A stretch of DNA of 64,000 nt from Alphaproteobacteria bacterium (GTDB lineage Bacteria > Pseudomonadota > Alphaproteobacteria > CACIAM-22H2), in the NCBI GenBank assembly GCA_016793165.1, contig JAEULA010000065.1, positions 248,001-312,000 of the forward strand, given 5' to 3'. Shown here piece by piece: positions 42,937 through 52,145 of this stretch. Position 1 is the stretch's first letter, and every line of letters begins with the position of its first letter. Under the pieces are notes generated by a model. That model saw only the letters and a program-made list of their open reading frames with translations, was not told the DNA's origin and made no database searches. Both the position numbers and the translations under genes were made by a program.

Positions 42937-43992
42937 ATGCGCGGCGTGCTCGGTTTCCTCGGGGCGCGACGCGGTGGCCGGCGCTTCGACGCGGTCGACG
43001 TCTTCACCTACCTCTATCTCGTACTCGGCACCGCGCTGATGTTCGGGCCGGTGCTGTGGCTGGTCGGCTCCTCGTTCAAGACCCAAGCCGCGCTGCTCGA
43101 GTTCCCGCCGTCGGTGCTGCCCTACGGCCAGAAGAGCGTGAAGGCGGCGGGTCAGGAGCGGGAGCTTCCGGTCTTCCGGGTGCGCAACGCGGACGGCACG
43201 ACGCGCGAGCTTGCGATGGTCCGTCGGATCGGGCTCGAGGGCCAGTTCATCGATCCCGCGGTCGCGGACCCCCCGATCCAGCGCTCGCGGATGGAGTCGG
43301 CGACGCCCGTGCGCGAGCTCCGCTTCGCGCTCGAGAACTACGCCGAGCCGCTGCACCGCTTCAATTTCCTGCGTTTCCTCGGGAACAGCGTCTTCGTGAC
43401 GGCGGTCGCGACGGCGATGACGCTGCTGATCAATTCGATGTGCGCCTTCGCGCTGAGCAAGTACAGGTTCCGCGGGCGCGACGGGGTCTTCGTCTTCATC
43501 CTGTCGACGCTGATGATCCCGATCACGGTCGTGATGGTTCCGGCCTTCGTCGTCGTCGCCTCGCTGGGCCTCACCAACTCCCTGTGGGGGGTGATCCTGC
43601 CGGCGGTCGCGACGCCGACCGGCGTCTTCCTGCTGCGCCAGTACATGCTGACGATACCGGACGAGCTCCTCGAGGCCGCGCGCATGGACGCGGCGAGCGA
43701 GTGGCGGATCTACTGGCGCATCGTCCTGCCGCTGACGGCGCCGGCGCTCGCGGTGCTGGCGATCTTCTCGGTGATGTGGCGGTGGAACGACTTCCTGTGG
43801 CCGCTGATCGTGCTCAATCGCGAGGAAGTGTTCACGTTGCAGCTGGGCCTGCAGGCGTTCCAGGGCGATCTGCAGACGCAATGGCACTACCTGCTCGCGA
43901 TGACGGTGGTGGCGCTGGTGCCGGTGACCCTGGTCTTCGCCTTCCTCCAGAAGTTCATCACGACCGGCATCGCGTCGACGGGGATCAAGTGA
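42937..43992 (+). CDS. ABC transporter permease (MalG/UgpE-like)
   Basis: 351 residues; six membrane helices, longer than the usual 270-290 because of an insertion of about 70 residues in the first periplasmic loop (about 58-130, AAGQERELPVFRVRNADG through RFALENYAE). The EAA motif is LLEAARMDAASEWRIYWRIV. The loop insertion may help dock the receptor. It ends seven bases before the ATPase gene. Confidence 0.92.
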   Translation: MRGVLGFLGARRGGRRFDAVDVFTYLYLVLGTALMFGPVLWLVGSSFKTQAALLEFPPSVLPYGQKSVKAAGQERELPVFRVRNADGTTRELAMVRRIGLEGQFIDPAVADPPIQRSRMESATPVRELRFALENYAEPLHRFNFLRFLGNSVFVTAVATAMTLLINSMCAFALSKYRFRGRDGVFVFILSTLMIPITVVMVPAFVVVASLGLTNSLWGVILPAVATPTGVFLLRQYMLTIPDELLEAARMDAASEWRIYWRIVLPLTAPALAVLAIFSVMWRWNDFLWPLIVLNREEVFTLQLGLQAFQGDLQTQWHYLLAMTVVALVPVTLVFAFLQKFITTGIASTGIK

Positions 43993-43999
43993 GGCGCCC

Positions 44000-45058
44000 A
44001 TGGCCACCATCGAGCTGAGCGGCGTGCGCAAGGCCTACGGCGCGACGCCGGTGATCCACGGCGTCGACCTCGCGATCCGGGACGGCGAGTTCGTGGTGTT
44101 CGTCGGGCCTTCCGGCTGCGGCAAGTCGACCCTGCTGCGGATGATCGCGGGTCTCGAGGACATCACGGGCGGCGAGATCCGGATCGACGGCCGGGTCGTC
44201 AATGCCGAGCCGCCGGCGCAGCGCGGCCTCGCGATGGTCTTCCAGTCCTATGCGCTCTATCCGCACATGAGCGTGCGCCAGAACCTGTCCTTCGGCCTCG
44301 AGAACCTGCGCATGCCGCGGGCCGAGATCGAGCGCCGCGTCGCCGACGCGGCCCGGATGCTGCAGATCGATGTGCTGCTCGAGCGCAAACCGCGCCAGCT
44401 TTCCGGCGGCCAGCGTCAGCGCGTCGCGATCGGGCGCGCCATCGTGCGCGAGCCGCGCGCCTTCCTGTTCGACGAGCCGCTCTCCAACCTCGATGCCAAG
44501 CTTCGCCAGGACATGCGCCTGGAGATCAAGCGGCTGCATCAGCGGCTCGGCGCGACGATGATCTACGTTACCCATGACCAGGTCGAGGCGATGACGATGG
44601 CGGACCGCATCGTCGTGCTGAACGGCGGGCGCATCGAGCAGGTCGGACCGCCGCGGGCGCTGTACCGCGATCCGGCCACGCGCTTCGTCGCGGGCTTCAT
44701 CGGGGCGCCGCCGATGAACATGATTCCCGTCGCCATGGCCACAGGGCAGGCGACGCTTCCCGGCGGAGCCATCGTCGCGGTCGCCACGCCGGCGGGTGCG
44801 GCAGGCTCGGCCGTGCTCGGCATCCGGCCGGAGCATCTCGTCCGCGATCCGTCCGGGTTCGCGGCGACCGTGGAGCTGGTCGAGCCGCTCGGCGCCGACA
44901 CGCTCGTGAGCGCGCGTCTGGGCGGTGGCGAAACGATGGTCACAGCGCGGCTGCCGGGCGATGCCGAGATCCCGATCGGAGCGACGCTGCGCCTGGGCTT
45001 CGACCCGCATGATGCGGTTCTGCTCGATCCCGAGACCGGCGCCAGGCTGCGCGCCTGA
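44000..45058 (+). CDS. ABC transporter ATP-binding protein (UgpC/MalK-like)
   Basis: 352 residues. Walker A GPSGCGKST, signature LSGGQRQRVAIGRAI, Walker B FLFDEPLSNLD, switch His in THDQVEAMTMADR, then a C-terminal TOBE-like regulatory domain (from about 235) as in MalK/UgpC. Powers uptake through the two upstream permeases. Together the four genes are a complete importer. Confidence 0.94.
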   Translation: MATIELSGVRKAYGATPVIHGVDLAIRDGEFVVFVGPSGCGKSTLLRMIAGLEDITGGEIRIDGRVVNAEPPAQRGLAMVFQSYALYPHMSVRQNLSFGLENLRMPRAEIERRVADAARMLQIDVLLERKPRQLSGGQRQRVAIGRAIVREPRAFLFDEPLSNLDAKLRQDMRLEIKRLHQRLGATMIYVTHDQVEAMTMADRIVVLNGGRIEQVGPPRALYRDPATRFVAGFIGAPPMNMIPVAMATGQATLPGGAIVAVATPAGAAGSAVLGIRPEHLVRDPSGFAATVELVEPLGADTLVSARLGGGETMVTARLPGDAEIPIGATLRLGFDPHDAVLLDPETGARLRA

Positions 45059-45382
45059 CCGACGGCCGTCGCTCGCGGCCGCGCGCAAGGGTGCGTTCCG
45101 CGCGTTCCCGCGGCGAAATGGTTTACGCCCGTGTCCGTTCAGCGGGGCAAGCGCCCCCGCATGGGCATTGCCCGCGGCGTTCGCAGGGACCGCAATTTCC
45201 AATAAGCGATTGAAGACACTGGGATGCATCGCGGCACCCCGGTGGATCGATCTTAATCCAATTCCGGTTAAGTAATAAAAGGGCGTTGTCGGCCATATAT
45301 TTGCAACTCGCGTGTGGTTGCCTGGTCAGGGGACACGCGCCTAGGTTCCGCGAACTTCCGACTCCCCCAGGAGGATACGAGC
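45059..45382. other. Intergenic region upstream of pdhA
   Basis: Non-coding by eye. The stretch 45252-45302 is AT-rich (TTAAGTAATAAAAGG, CCATATATTTGC) and must carry the pdhA promoter, but I cannot pick a -35/-10 pair with confidence. A 7-bp stem (CGCGTGT/ACACGCG, 45309-45339) sits just before the pdhA ribosome site AGGAGG. Confidence 0.55.
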
Positions 45383-46390
45383 ATGGCAACGCCCGCCAAG
45401 CGCAAGACCAAGGCCGACGAGCCGGACGTCTCCCCGGCCGAACTCCTCAAGTACTACCGCGACATGCTTCTGATCCGCCGCTTCGAGGAGAAGGCGGGCC
45501 AGATGTACGGCATGGGCCTCATCGGCGGGTTCTGCCACCTCTATATCGGGCAGGAAGCGGTCGTCGTCGGCATGCAGGCGGCGATCACCCCCGAGGACGC
45601 CGTCATCACCAGCTATCGCGACCATGGCCACATGCTGGCCTGCGGCATGGATCCGAAGGGCGTCATGGCCGAACTCACCGGCCGGCGCGGCGGGTACTCC
45701 AAGGGCAAGGGCGGCTCGATGCACATGTTCAGCCGCGAGAAGAACTTCTACGGCGGCCACGGGATCGTCGGGGCCCAGGTACCGCTCGGGACCGGGATCG
45801 CGTTCTCGTACCACTATCGCGATATGGCCAACGTGTCGCTGACCTATCTCGGCGACGGCGCCTCCAACCAGGGGCAGGTCTACGAGAGCTTCAACATGGC
45901 GGCGCTCTGGAAGCTGCCCTGCATCTACATCATCGAGAACAACCGCTACGGCATGGGCACCGCCATCGAGCGCGCCTCGGCCTCCACCGAGTTCTACCGG
46001 CGCGGCGAGCCCTGGGGCATTCCCGGGGAGGCGGTCGACGGCATGAACGTCCTGACGGTGAAGGAGGCCGGCGAGCGCGCGGTCGCGCACGCCAAGTCGG
46101 GGAAGGGGCCCTACATCCTGGAGATGAAGACCTACCGCTATCGCGGCCACTCGATGTCCGATCCGGCGAAGTACCGCTCGAAGGAGGAGGTCGAGAAGAT
46201 GCGCACGCAGCACGACCCGATCGAGCAGCTCGCCAAGTCGCTCCTGGATGCGGGACATGTCGACGAGGCGAAGCTCAAGCTGATCGACCGCGAGGTGAAG
46301 GAGATCGTGACGGCGTCCGCCGAGTTCGCGCAGCAGTCGCCCGAGCCGGATCCGTCGGAACTCTGGACCGACGTCCTGGTCGAAACCTGA
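45383..46390 (+). CDS. pdhA: Pyruvate dehydrogenase E1 component, alpha subunit
   Basis: 335 residues. Thiamine diphosphate-dependent decarboxylation of pyruvate with the beta subunit. TPP motif GDGASNQGQVYESFN... ending in IIENN (about 170-197); the conserved MYGMGLIGGFCHLYIGQEA and the phosphorylation-loop-like YRYRGHSMSDPAKYRS are present. ATG 45383 has AGGAGG nine bases before it, and the upstream in-frame ATG at 45314 lies in the leader. First gene of pdhA-pdhB-pdhC-lpd-lipA. Confidence 0.97.
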   Translation: MATPAKRKTKADEPDVSPAELLKYYRDMLLIRRFEEKAGQMYGMGLIGGFCHLYIGQEAVVVGMQAAITPEDAVITSYRDHGHMLACGMDPKGVMAELTGRRGGYSKGKGGSMHMFSREKNFYGGHGIVGAQVPLGTGIAFSYHYRDMANVSLTYLGDGASNQGQVYESFNMAALWKLPCIYIIENNRYGMGTAIERASASTEFYRRGEPWGIPGEAVDGMNVLTVKEAGERAVAHAKSGKGPYILEMKTYRYRGHSMSDPAKYRSKEEVEKMRTQHDPIEQLAKSLLDAGHVDEAKLKLIDREVKEIVTASAEFAQQSPEPDPSELWTDVLVET

Positions 46391-46410
46391 TCCGCGGGAG
46401 GAAGCTCGAG

Positions 46411-46638
46411 ATGCCGATCAACGTACTCATGCCCGCGCTCTCCCCGACGATGACCGAGGGCAAGATCGCCCGCTGGCTCAAGAACGAGGGCGACGCGGTG
46501 AAGTCGGGCCAGGTCCTCTGCGAGATCGAGACCGACAAGGCGACGATGGAGGTCGAGGCGGTGGACGAGGGCACGCTCGCGCGGATCCTCGTGCCCGCCG
46601 GCACCGAGGGCGTGAAGGTCAACACGCCGATCGCGCAG
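46411..46638 (+). repeat. Lipoyl-domain coding repeat, copy 1
   Basis: The first 75 codons of pdhB match the first 75 codons of pdhC (47785-48012) at 68 of 75 residues by my count, with strong DNA similarity throughout. Both copies are direct repeats about 1.37 kb apart, so they could recombine or convert one another. Confidence 0.85.
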
Positions 46639-47763
46639 ATCGCCGGCGAAGGCGAGGCCGCGGATGCGGGGCCCGCCGCGCCCGTGCCGGCAGCCGCGCC
46701 GGTCGCGGCGCCCGCGATCGTCGCCGCGGCGAGCGCGCCGGCGGCGAAGCCGGCGGCCGCGGAGAAGTCCTATGACAAGAACGTCACGCTGACAGTCCGC
46801 GAGGCTCTGCGCGACGCGATGGCCGAGGAGATGCGCCGCGACGCGAACGTCTTCCTCATGGGCGAGGAGGTCGCGCAGTACCAGGGCGCCTACAAGGTGA
46901 GCCAGGGACTGCTGCAGGAGTTCGGGCCCAAGCGCGTCATCGACACCCCGATCACGGAGCAGGGATTCGGCGGCCTCGGCGTCGGGGCGGCTTTCATGGG
47001 CCTGCGTCCGGTCGTCGAGTTCATGACGTTCAATTTCGCCATGCAGGCGATCGACCAGATCATCAACTCCGCGGCCAAGACGCTTTACATGTCCGGCGGC
47101 CAGATGGGCTGCCCGATCGTCTTCCGCGGCCCGAACGGCGCGGCGAGCCGCGTCGCCGCGCAGCATTCGCAGTGCTACGCGTCCTGGTACGCGCACTGCC
47201 CGGGCCTGAAGGTCGTCGCGCCCTGGTCCGCTGCCGACGCGAAGGGTCTGCTCAAGTCCGCGATCCGCGATCCCAATCCGATCATCTTCCTCGAGAACGA
47301 GATCATGTACGGCCAGTCCTTCGCGGTGCCGGACGATCCCGAGTTCGTGGTGCCGATCGGCAAGGCGAAGGTCGAGCGCGTCGGCAAGCACGTGACCATC
47401 ACCGCCTTCTCGATCATGGTCGGCAAGGCATTGGCCGCCGCCGAGGAGCTCGCAAAGGAAGGCATCGAGGCGGAGGTCATCAACCTGCGCTCGATCCGGC
47501 CGCTCGACGTCGAGACGATCGTGGAGTCCGTGAAGAAGACGAACCGCCTCGTATCGGTCGAGGAGGGATGGCCCTTCGCCGGCATCGGTTCCGAACTCGC
47601 GGCGCAGATGATGGAGCATGCCTTCGATCACCTCGACGCGCCGGTCCGCCGGGTCTGCGGTCTCGACATTCCGCTGCCCTATGCCGCCAATCTGGAGAAG
47701 CTGTCGCTGCCGCAGGCGCCCGACATCGCCGCGGCCGCGAAGGCCGTGCTCTATCGGAATTGA
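46411..47763 (+). CDS. pdhB: Pyruvate dehydrogenase E1 beta subunit with N-terminal lipoyl domain
   Basis: 450 residues. Residues 1-80 are a complete lipoyl domain (Lys in ETDKATM), an Ala/Pro linker runs to about 125, and the transketolase-like E1 beta core follows (MGEEVAQYQGAYKVSQGLL, DTPITEQGFGGLGVGAAF, FRGPNGAASRVAAQHSQ, SVEEGWPFAGIGSELAAQ). The fused lipoyl domain on E1 beta is a known alphaproteobacterial trait. The lipoyl segment is nearly the same as that of pdhC. 20 bases after pdhA. Confidence 0.97.
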   Translation: MPINVLMPALSPTMTEGKIARWLKNEGDAVKSGQVLCEIETDKATMEVEAVDEGTLARILVPAGTEGVKVNTPIAQIAGEGEAADAGPAAPVPAAAPVAAPAIVAAASAPAAKPAAAEKSYDKNVTLTVREALRDAMAEEMRRDANVFLMGEEVAQYQGAYKVSQGLLQEFGPKRVIDTPITEQGFGGLGVGAAFMGLRPVVEFMTFNFAMQAIDQIINSAAKTLYMSGGQMGCPIVFRGPNGAASRVAAQHSQCYASWYAHCPGLKVVAPWSAADAKGLLKSAIRDPNPIIFLENEIMYGQSFAVPDDPEFVVPIGKAKVERVGKHVTITAFSIMVGKALAAAEELAKEGIEAEVINLRSIRPLDVETIVESVKKTNRLVSVEEGWPFAGIGSELAAQMMEHAFDHLDAPVRRVCGLDIPLPYAANLEKLSLPQAPDIAAAAKAVLYRN

Positions 47764-47784
47764 TCCCGGGGGAGGGACGACACC

Positions 47785-48012
47785 ATGCCGATCAAGGTAC
47801 TGATGCCCGCGCTGTCGCCGACCATGACCGAGGGCAAGCTCGCGCGCTGGCTCAAGAAGGAGGGCGACGCGGTGAAATCGGGTCAGGTCCTCTGCGAGAT
47901 CGAGACCGACAAGGCGACCATGGAGGTCGAGGCGGTCGACGAAGGCACGCTCGGGAAGATCCTGGTCGCCGCCGGCACCGAAGGGGTGAAGGTGAACGAG
48001 CCGATCGCGCTG
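47785..48012 (+). repeat. Lipoyl-domain coding repeat, copy 2
   Basis: Direct repeat of 46411-46638 (see copy 1). The seven residue differences are scattered, mostly conservative (for example Asn4/Lys4, Ile19/Leu19), as expected for duplication or gene conversion under selection. Confidence 0.85.
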
Positions 48013-49086
48013 ATCCTCGAAGAGGGCGAGAACGCGGGGGCGATGACCGCAGCGGCAACCGGCGCGCCCGCACCGGCTTCCCCGGCTTCCCCGGCTCCCG
48101 CTGCCGCCCCCGCGGCCCCGGCCGCCCGCGCGCCGGCCGCCGCGGCCGGCGATCGGGTCTTCGCCTCGCCGCTGGCGCGCCGCATGGCGGAGCAGGCGGG
48201 CATCGACCTTGCGACGCTGAAGGGATCGGGTCCCAACGGCCGGATCGTCCGTGCCGACATCGAGGCGGCTCGCGGTGCCGGCGCCGCGCGGCCCGGCGCG
48301 GCAGCCCCGCGGCCCGCGGCGCCCGCCGCAGCGGCAGCGGCCGCTCCGGCGCCGGCGGCGGTCTCGTCGTCCGCGCTGGCCGCCATCGGCCCGCACAAGC
48401 TCGTGCCGCTGTCGACGATGCGCAAGGTGATCGCGCGGCGGCTGACCGAGAGCAAGCAGCAGGTGCCGCATTTCTACCTGTCGGTGGACTGCGAGATCGA
48501 CAAGCTGCTCGCGGGCCGCGCCGCGTTGAATGCGCGGAGCCCGGAAAAGGGTCCCGGCGCGTTCAAGCTGTCCGTCAACGACTTCGTCATCAAGGCGGCG
48601 GCGGTGGCGCTGCGCCAGGTCCCCAATGCAAACGCCTCCTTCAGCGATGACGGGATCCTGCTCTGGGACAACGTCGACATCTCCGTCGCGGTCGCGATCC
48701 CCGGCGGGCTGATCACGCCGATCATCCGCAACGCCGACGCGAAGGGGCTCGTCCAGATCTCCAGCGAGATGAAGGATCTCGCCGGCCGCGCGAAGGACGG
48801 CAAGCTGAAGCCCGAGGAGTTCCAGGGCGGGACCTTCTCGATCTCGAACCTCGGCATGTTCGGGATCAAGCAGTTCGAGGCGGTGATCAATCCGCCGCAG
48901 GGTTGCATCCTCGCAGTCGGCGCCGGCGAGCAGCGGCCCGTCGTCAAGAGCGGGGCCCTCGCGATCGCGACGGTGATGACCTGCTCGCTTTCGGTCGACC
49001 ACCGGGTCGTCGACGGCGCCGTCGGCGCCGAGTTCCTCGCCGCCTTCAAGAAGGTGGTCGAGGATCCGCTGGCGATGCTGCTCTAG
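47785..49086 (+). CDS. pdhC: Dihydrolipoamide acetyltransferase, pyruvate dehydrogenase E2
   Basis: 433 residues: one lipoyl domain (1-80, Lys in ETDKATM), an Ala/Pro linker, the peripheral subunit-binding domain (about 128-165, RVFASPLARRMAEQAGIDLATL), a second Ala/Pro linker, and the acetyltransferase core ending with the catalytic SVDHRVVDGAVGAEF near 410-424. It transfers the acetyl group from lipoamide to CoA and forms the complex core. Only one lipoyl domain here, the second being carried on E1 beta. Confidence 0.97.
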   Translation: MPIKVLMPALSPTMTEGKLARWLKKEGDAVKSGQVLCEIETDKATMEVEAVDEGTLGKILVAAGTEGVKVNEPIALILEEGENAGAMTAAATGAPAPASPASPAPAAAPAAPAARAPAAAAGDRVFASPLARRMAEQAGIDLATLKGSGPNGRIVRADIEAARGAGAARPGAAAPRPAAPAAAAAAAPAPAAVSSSALAAIGPHKLVPLSTMRKVIARRLTESKQQVPHFYLSVDCEIDKLLAGRAALNARSPEKGPGAFKLSVNDFVIKAAAVALRQVPNANASFSDDGILLWDNVDISVAVAIPGGLITPIIRNADAKGLVQISSEMKDLAGRAKDGKLKPEEFQGGTFSISNLGMFGIKQFEAVINPPQGCILAVGAGEQRPVVKSGALAIATVMTCSLSVDHRVVDGAVGAEFLAAFKKVVEDPLAMLL

Positions 49087-49102
49087 GGCGGAGGACGCGA
49101 TC

Positions 49103-50518
49103 ATGGCCGAACAGCAATTCGATCTCATCGTCGTCGGCGGCGGGCCGGGAGGCTACGTCGCCGCCATCCGTGCGGCGCAGCTGAAGATGAACGTGGCCCT
49201 CGTCGAGCGCGAGCATCTCGGCGGAATCTGCCTGAACTGGGGCTGCATCCCGACGAAGGCGCTGCTGCGGTCGTCGGAGATCAACCATCTCCTCCACCAT
49301 CTCGACGCCTACGGCTTCTCGGCTCAGAACGTCAGCTTCGATATCGCGAAGATCGTCAAGCGCTCGCGCGGCGTCGCGGCCCAACTCTCGGGCGGCGTCA
49401 AGCATCTGCTGAAGAAGAACAAGGTCACGGTGTTCGACGGACAGGGCAAGCTGTCGGGCGTCGGGGGCGGCGGCCTGCGCAAGCTCGCCGTCGCCAAGGA
49501 CGGCAAGCCGGTCGCCGATCTCCTCGCGAAGCACGTGGTCCTCGCGACCGGTGCGCGTGCACGCGTGCTCCCGGGGCTCGAGCCGGATCCGAAATGCGTA
49601 TGGACGTACCGCGAGGCGATGGTGCCGACCGCGATGCCGAAGTCGCTGCTCGTCATCGGATCGGGCGCGATCGGCATCGAGTTCGCGTCGTTCTACCGCA
49701 ACCTCGGCGCCGAGGTGACGGTGGTCGAGGTGATGGACCGCGTGCTGCCCGTCGAGGACGAGGACATCAGCGCGCTGGCACGCAAGGCGTTCGAGAAGCA
49801 GGGCATGAAGATCCTGACCTCCGCCAGCGTGAAAGGGCTGAAGAAGGGGCCGTCGAGCGTCACCGCGATCGTCGAGCAGGCGGGCAAGACGCAGGAGATC
49901 ACGGTCGAGGTCGTGATCTCGGCCGTCGGCATCGTCGGCAACGTCGAGAACATCGGCCTCGAGGGCACGAAGGTGAAGGTCGAGAAGACCCACGTCGTGA
50001 CCGACGGCTACGGCGCCACGGGCGAGCCGGGCGTCTATGCCATCGGCGATCTCACCGGCCCGCCCTGGCTCGCGCACAAGGCGAGCCACGAGGGCGTCGT
50101 CTGCGTCGAGAGGATCGCCGGCGTGAAGGGCGTCCATCCGCTCGACGTGTCGAACATCCCCGGATGCACCTACTGCATGCCGCAGGTCGCCTCGGTCGGC
50201 ATGACCGAGGCGAAGGCCAAGGCCGCGGGGCGGAAGGTCCGTGTCGGCAAGTTCCCCTATCTCGGCAACGGCAAGGCGATCGCGCTCGGGGAGCCGGAAG
50301 GCCTGGTCAAGACGGTGTTCGATGCCGAGACCGGCGAATTGCTGGGCGCGCACATGATCGGCGCAGAGGTCACCGAGCTCATCCAGGGCTACGGGATCGC
50401 CAAGACGCTCGAGACGACCGAGGTCGACCTGATGCATACCGTATTCCCGCATCCGACCCTCAGCGAGATGATGCACGAGGCCGTGCTTGACGCCTACGGG
50501 CGGGCGATCCACTTCTGA
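49103..50518 (+). CDS. lpd: Dihydrolipoyl dehydrogenase (E3)
   Basis: 471 residues. Reoxidises dihydrolipoamide with NAD+. FAD motif VVGGGPGGYVAAIRAAQL near 10-27, redox-active disulfide in GGICLNWGCIPTKALL (Cys pair about 44 and 49), NAD motif LVIGSGAIGIEFASFY, and C-terminal HPTLSEMMHEAVLDAYG with the His-Glu base. 16 bases after pdhC, so in the same operon. Confidence 0.97.
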   Translation: MAEQQFDLIVVGGGPGGYVAAIRAAQLKMNVALVEREHLGGICLNWGCIPTKALLRSSEINHLLHHLDAYGFSAQNVSFDIAKIVKRSRGVAAQLSGGVKHLLKKNKVTVFDGQGKLSGVGGGGLRKLAVAKDGKPVADLLAKHVVLATGARARVLPGLEPDPKCVWTYREAMVPTAMPKSLLVIGSGAIGIEFASFYRNLGAEVTVVEVMDRVLPVEDEDISALARKAFEKQGMKILTSASVKGLKKGPSSVTAIVEQAGKTQEITVEVVISAVGIVGNVENIGLEGTKVKVEKTHVVTDGYGATGEPGVYAIGDLTGPPWLAHKASHEGVVCVERIAGVKGVHPLDVSNIPGCTYCMPQVASVGMTEAKAKAAGRKVRVGKFPYLGNGKAIALGEPEGLVKTVFDAETGELLGAHMIGAEVTELIQGYGIAKTLETTEVDLMHTVFPHPTLSEMMHEAVLDAYGRAIHF

Positions 50519-50525
50519 ACCCACG

Positions 50526-51488
50526 ATGAGCGACACGCCGAGCCTGACCAAGGAAGCGCGGGCGGCCCTTCGGCATCCCGAGAAAGCCCATCGCCCGGAC
50601 AACCCGATCCAGCGCAAGCCGGATTGGATCCGGGTGAAGGCGCCGACCTCGCCGGCCTATCACGACACGCGCCGGCTGATGCGCGACCTGAAGCTCGCGA
50701 CCGTGTGCGAGGAGGCGGCCTGTCCCAACATCGGCGAGTGCTGGCAGAAGAAGCACGCGACGGTGATGATCCTCGGATCGGTCTGCACGCGCGCCTGTGC
50801 CTTCTGCAACGTCGCGACCGGGAAGCCGGACCAGCTCGATCCCCACGAGCCCGAGAACGTGGCCGCCGCAGCGGGGAAGCTCGGGATGAGCCACATCGTG
50901 ATCACCTCGGTCGATCGCGACGATCTCGACGACGGCGGCGCGCTGCAGTTCGTGCGCACGATCGAGGCGCTGCGCCGGCACGCGCCGGCCACCACCGTCG
51001 AGATCCTGACGCCGGACTTCCTGCGCAAGGACGGCGCTCTCGAGAAGGTCGTCGCCGCGCGGCCCGACGTCTACAACCACAACCTCGAGACCGTACCGCG
51101 GCTCTATCCGACGATCCGGCCGGGCGCGCGTTATTTCCACTCGCTGAGGCTGCTCCAACGGGTGAAGGAAATCGATCCGACGATCTTCACGAAGTCGGGG
51201 ATCATGGTCGGCCTCGGGGAGGACCGGAACGAGGTCATGCAGGTCATGGACGACCTGCGCACCGCCGACGTCGATTTCCTGACGATCGGCCAGTATTTGC
51301 AGCCGACGCCCAAGCACGCGAAGGTCGAACGCTTCGTGCCGCCAGATGAGTTCGAAGCCTACAAGGCGATGGCGCTGTCGAAGGGCTTCCTGGTCGTCGC
51401 CGCGACACCCCTGACGCGCTCGTCCTATCACGCCGATGCCGATTTCCTGCGACTGAAGGCCGCGCGCGCGGCGAAGATCGAGCGCTGA
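50526..51488 (+). CDS. lipA: Lipoyl synthase
   Basis: 320 residues. Radical SAM enzyme that inserts two sulfurs into octanoyl-lipoyl domains. Both Fe-S sites are visible: the auxiliary cluster in CEEAACPNIGECW and the radical SAM CxxxCxxC in CTRACAFCNV; the C-terminal Ser of LTRSSYHAD is the auxiliary-cluster ligand. It lies 7 bases after lpd, so the complex and its own cofactor synthase share an operon. lipB is not in the window. Confidence 0.97.
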   Translation: MSDTPSLTKEARAALRHPEKAHRPDNPIQRKPDWIRVKAPTSPAYHDTRRLMRDLKLATVCEEAACPNIGECWQKKHATVMILGSVCTRACAFCNVATGKPDQLDPHEPENVAAAAGKLGMSHIVITSVDRDDLDDGGALQFVRTIEALRRHAPATTVEILTPDFLRKDGALEKVVAARPDVYNHNLETVPRLYPTIRPGARYFHSLRLLQRVKEIDPTIFTKSGIMVGLGEDRNEVMQVMDDLRTADVDFLTIGQYLQPTPKHAKVERFVPPDEFEAYKAMALSKGFLVVAATPLTRSSYHADADFLRLKAARAAKIER

Positions 51489-51531
51489 CGCGCGATCCGG
51501 CGCGCGACTGTCGCGGGCGCGGCGGAATGGA

Positions 51532-51562
51532 TTGGCGCGCGGTGCAGCGTCGCGCCTATAGT
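51532..51562 (+). promoter_or_regulatory. Candidate promoter for the RatA/Coq10-like gene
   Basis: TATAGT (51557-51562) is a strong -10; the nearest -35 is TTGGCG (51532-51537) with a 19-base spacer, longer than ideal. It lies in the 180-base gap after lipA and 106 bases before the gene. No coding frame is evident in this gap. Confidence 0.3.
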
Positions 51563-51668
51563 CCGTGCGCATCGCGCGCCGATCGTCACCGCGCATGATC
51601 GACATCTTCCGCACCGACGGGGTCACACCCCCGTTCTCCGAACGCCCGATCCTTCGAACGCCCGATCG

Positions 51669-52145
51669 ATGCCGACCCACGCCGAGAAGCGGCTCCTTCC
51701 CTACGCGCCGGAACAGCTCTTCCAACTCGTCGCGGATGTCGAGCGCTATCCGGAATTCCTGCCCTGGTGCCTGGCGTCGCGCATTCGCAAGCGGGAGGGC
51801 GACCTGCTCATTGCCGACCTCGTCATCGGCTTCAAGATGATCCGCGAGCGGTTCACGTCGAACGTGAAGCTGGAGCGCCCGAACCGCATCGACGTCTGGT
51901 ACGCCGATGGCCCGTTCAAGCATCTCAACAACCACTGGCGCTTCGATCCCGCGCCGTCGTCCGCGGAGCTGCCGGGCGGCGGGACGCTGATCGACTTCTA
52001 TGTCGACTTCGAGTTCCGCTCGAAGCTGCTGCAGTCGGTGATCGGCGTGCTCTTCAACGAAGCCACCAAGCGGATGGTCGCGGCATTCGAGGCGCGCGCG
52101 AAGCAGCTCTACGGCGCGCCCGGGACGTCGCGACCGGCTGGCTGA
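51669..52145 (+). CDS. RatA/Coq10-family START-domain protein
   Basis: 158 residues, a compact START/SRPBCC fold: YAPEQLFQLVADVERYPEFLPWCLASR at the N-terminus, HLNNHWRFDP in the centre, and the closing helix LFNEATKRMVAAFEARAKQLY. Bacterial homologues are annotated either as the RatA ribosome-association toxin or as Coq10-like ubiquinone-binding proteins; the usual place beside lipA in alphaproteobacteria favours the quinone-binding view. No antitoxin (RatB-like) gene is adjacent. Confidence 0.85.
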   Translation: MPTHAEKRLLPYAPEQLFQLVADVERYPEFLPWCLASRIRKREGDLLIADLVIGFKMIRERFTSNVKLERPNRIDVWYADGPFKHLNNHWRFDPAPSSAELPGGGTLIDFYVDFEFRSKLLQSVIGVLFNEATKRMVAAFEARAKQLYGAPGTSRPAG

